Source of the DNA: an uncultured Bacteroidales bacterium
Lineage (GTDB): Bacteria; Bacteroidota; Bacteroidia; Bacteroidales; ML635J-15
Assembly (NCBI GenBank): GCA_905233405.1
Contig: CAJOEG010000144.1
Span: 1-7,384 of the forward strand
Direction of reading: 5' to 3'
Length of the DNA: 7,384 nucleotides
The position numbers and the translations under genes are program-made. Positions 6,511-7,384 of this stretch are shown here, in pieces. The stretch's first letter is position 1. Each line of letters begins with the position of its first letter. The notes under the pieces are model-generated. The model ran no database searches. It was not told the DNA's origin and worked only from the letters and a program-made list of their open reading frames with translations.

Positions 6511-7140
6511 ATGACTGCTCTGCTTTCAACGGCTTTCTTTCCCAATATCCAGTATATGAGCAAGTTCCTTGCTGGAAAAGTCGTGATTGAAAAGTACGAA
6601 ACCTATCCTAAGCAGACTTATCGCAACCGATGCAACATTCTGAGTGCCAACGGAGTTTTGCCGTTGTCGGTGCCAGTGCAGAAGAATTATCACACATTGA
6701 CCAAGGACATCCGCATCGACTATTCCGAAATGTGGCAGCGCAACCACCTAACAGCCTTGAAGTCTGCCTACAAAAATTCGGCGTTCTACGACTATTATTT
6801 CTACAAGTTTGAGCGCTTTTTTGAAAAAAAGGAGACTTTTCTTATCGACCTGAACGAAAATGTGTTGCAGTCACTCTTCTCTGTGCTTAAAATTGAAGCG
6901 GATTATACTTACACAACTGATTATATTTTCGATTCGACAGATTATGCAGATTTTCGCGACATCATAAGTCCAAAGCCATCAAAAAATCGTCCAGACAATT
7001 CGTTTATATCCAAGCCTTACACGCAAGTCTTTTGCGACAGATTTGAGTTTGTGCCAAATCTAAGTATTCTGGATTTGATTTTCAATGTAGGTCCTGAAAG
7101 TAAACAATATCTTGATTGTTTTAGTATTTCTTATTTATAA
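6511..7140 (+). CDS. WbqC family protein
   Basis: The 209-residue product matches the WbqC-like family (PF08889). LLSTAFFPNIQYMSKFL at the N-terminus is followed by EKYETYPKQTYRNRC (27-41), LPLSVPVQK (50-58), DIRIDYSEMWQRNHLTALKSAY (66-87, read in overlapping parts), FYDYY (92-96) and the C-terminal PNLSILDLIFNVGPES (182-197). It has no signal peptide or membrane helix, so it should be cytoplasmic. WbqC proteins are named after a gene in an O-antigen cluster and are suspected of a role in surface glycan synthesis, but no reaction is established for this Bacteroidota version. Its ATG abuts the stop of the S26 paralogue with no gap, and lgt follows after 25 bp. From memory, this placement just after signal peptidase genes recurs in Bacteroidales, which hints at a house-keeping envelope task and not a strain-specific glycan cluster. 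Confidence 0.88.
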   Translation: MTALLSTAFFPNIQYMSKFLAGKVVIEKYETYPKQTYRNRCNILSANGVLPLSVPVQKNYHTLTKDIRIDYSEMWQRNHLTALKSAYKNSAFYDYYFYKFERFFEKKETFLIDLNENVLQSLFSVLKIEADYTYTTDYIFDSTDYADFRDIISPKPSKNRPDNSFISKPYTQVFCDRFEFVPNLSILDLIFNVGPESKQYLDCFSISYL

Positions 7141-7165
7141 TTAATAATTATGTAATTGCTTTAAG

Positions 7166-7384
7166 ATGCTTAGTTTTATAACTTGGAATGTCAATCCTGA
7201 AATATTCAACGTAGGTGGATTTTCGTTTCGCTACTACAGCGCATTATTCGCTATCGGCTTCATTCTGGCTTATTTTGTCATTAAACACTATTACAAAAAG
7301 GAAAACATTCCGCAAAAAGAGCTTGACCGCCTTACTGTTTTCGTGGTACTTGGTGGAATTTTGGGCGCAAGGCTCGGTCATTGC
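7166..7384 (+). CDS. lgt: Prolipoprotein diacylglyceryl transferase, 3'-truncated by window edge
   Basis: Lgt moves a diacylglyceryl group from phosphatidylglycerol to the lipobox cysteine of prolipoproteins in the inner membrane, the first step of lipoprotein maturation. Only the first 73 codons are present, and the frame is open to the last base. The visible start MLSFITWNVNPEIFNVGG is followed by FRYYSALFAIGFILAYFVI (about 21-39), the first membrane helix with the conserved R-Y-Y/G start. A linker KKENIPQKELDRL precedes a second helix ending GGILGARLGHC, the conserved G-A-R-L-G-H of the family. The catalytic region proper lies beyond the edge. The ATG at 7166 is the first in the frame after the WbqC-family stop and gives the standard N-terminus. 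The short 25-bp AT-rich gap shows no terminator or promoter box, so lgt is probably part of the dapB operon. Confidence 0.93.
   Translation, partial: MLSFITWNVNPEIFNVGGFSFRYYSALFAIGFILAYFVIKHYYKKENIPQKELDRLTVFVVLGGILGARLGHC

Noticed and set aside
7141..7165. AT-rich gap before lgt as a promoter
   Set aside because: There is no TAnnTTTG box in these 25 bases. The AT-rich bases look like ordinary spacer.

Overview
The window reads as a chromosomal core region of a Bacteroidota organism, most likely of the order Bacteroidales. Three things point there: the DUF5686-type outer-membrane protein, the gene order dapB / lepB / second S26 peptidase homologue / WbqC-family gene / lgt, and promoter-like boxes of the Bacteroidota form TAnnTTTG in place of E. 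coli-type -10 boxes. Genus cannot be fixed from sequence alone. I see no mobile element, CRISPR array, tRNA or rRNA.

Left part (1-3105). A large plus-strand gene for a DUF5686-like outer-membrane beta-barrel protein enters from the left edge without its 5' end and stops at 2179. It converges, across 11 bp, on a two-gene minus-strand unit: a 94-residue three-helix membrane protein with a PQ-loop/SemiSWEET-like look (2821-3105), followed by a MarC-family inner-membrane protein (2191-2814).

Middle (3106-3293). This 188-bp divergent intergenic region carries one TAnnTTTG box facing each way. A perfect 9-bp inverted repeat sits on the rightward promoter.

Right part (3294-7384). A tightly packed plus-strand operon holds dapB (lysine/diaminopimelate synthesis), lepB (signal peptidase I), an S26-family paralogue of lepB, a WbqC-family gene and the start of lgt (lipoprotein diacylglyceryl transferase), which runs off the right edge. 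Spacings are 5 bp, an 11-bp overlap, 0 bp and 25 bp, which argues for co-transcription. Together these genes serve the cell envelope: peptidoglycan precursor supply, removal of signal peptides, lipoprotein maturation and possibly surface glycan synthesis.

The most notable point concerns the two peptidase genes. As given, lepB is split by a +1 frameshift at about 4517, between the codon for the catalytic serine and that for the catalytic lysine. The overlapping paralogue keeps the S26 fold landmarks but has lost the serine box, has Ser in place of the catalytic Lys, and has a degenerate GDNR box, so it looks like a pseudoenzyme. Read literally, this window encodes no intact signal peptidase I. 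An assembly error or a small deletion in lepB is the simplest explanation, but the degeneracy of the paralogue stands independently of it.
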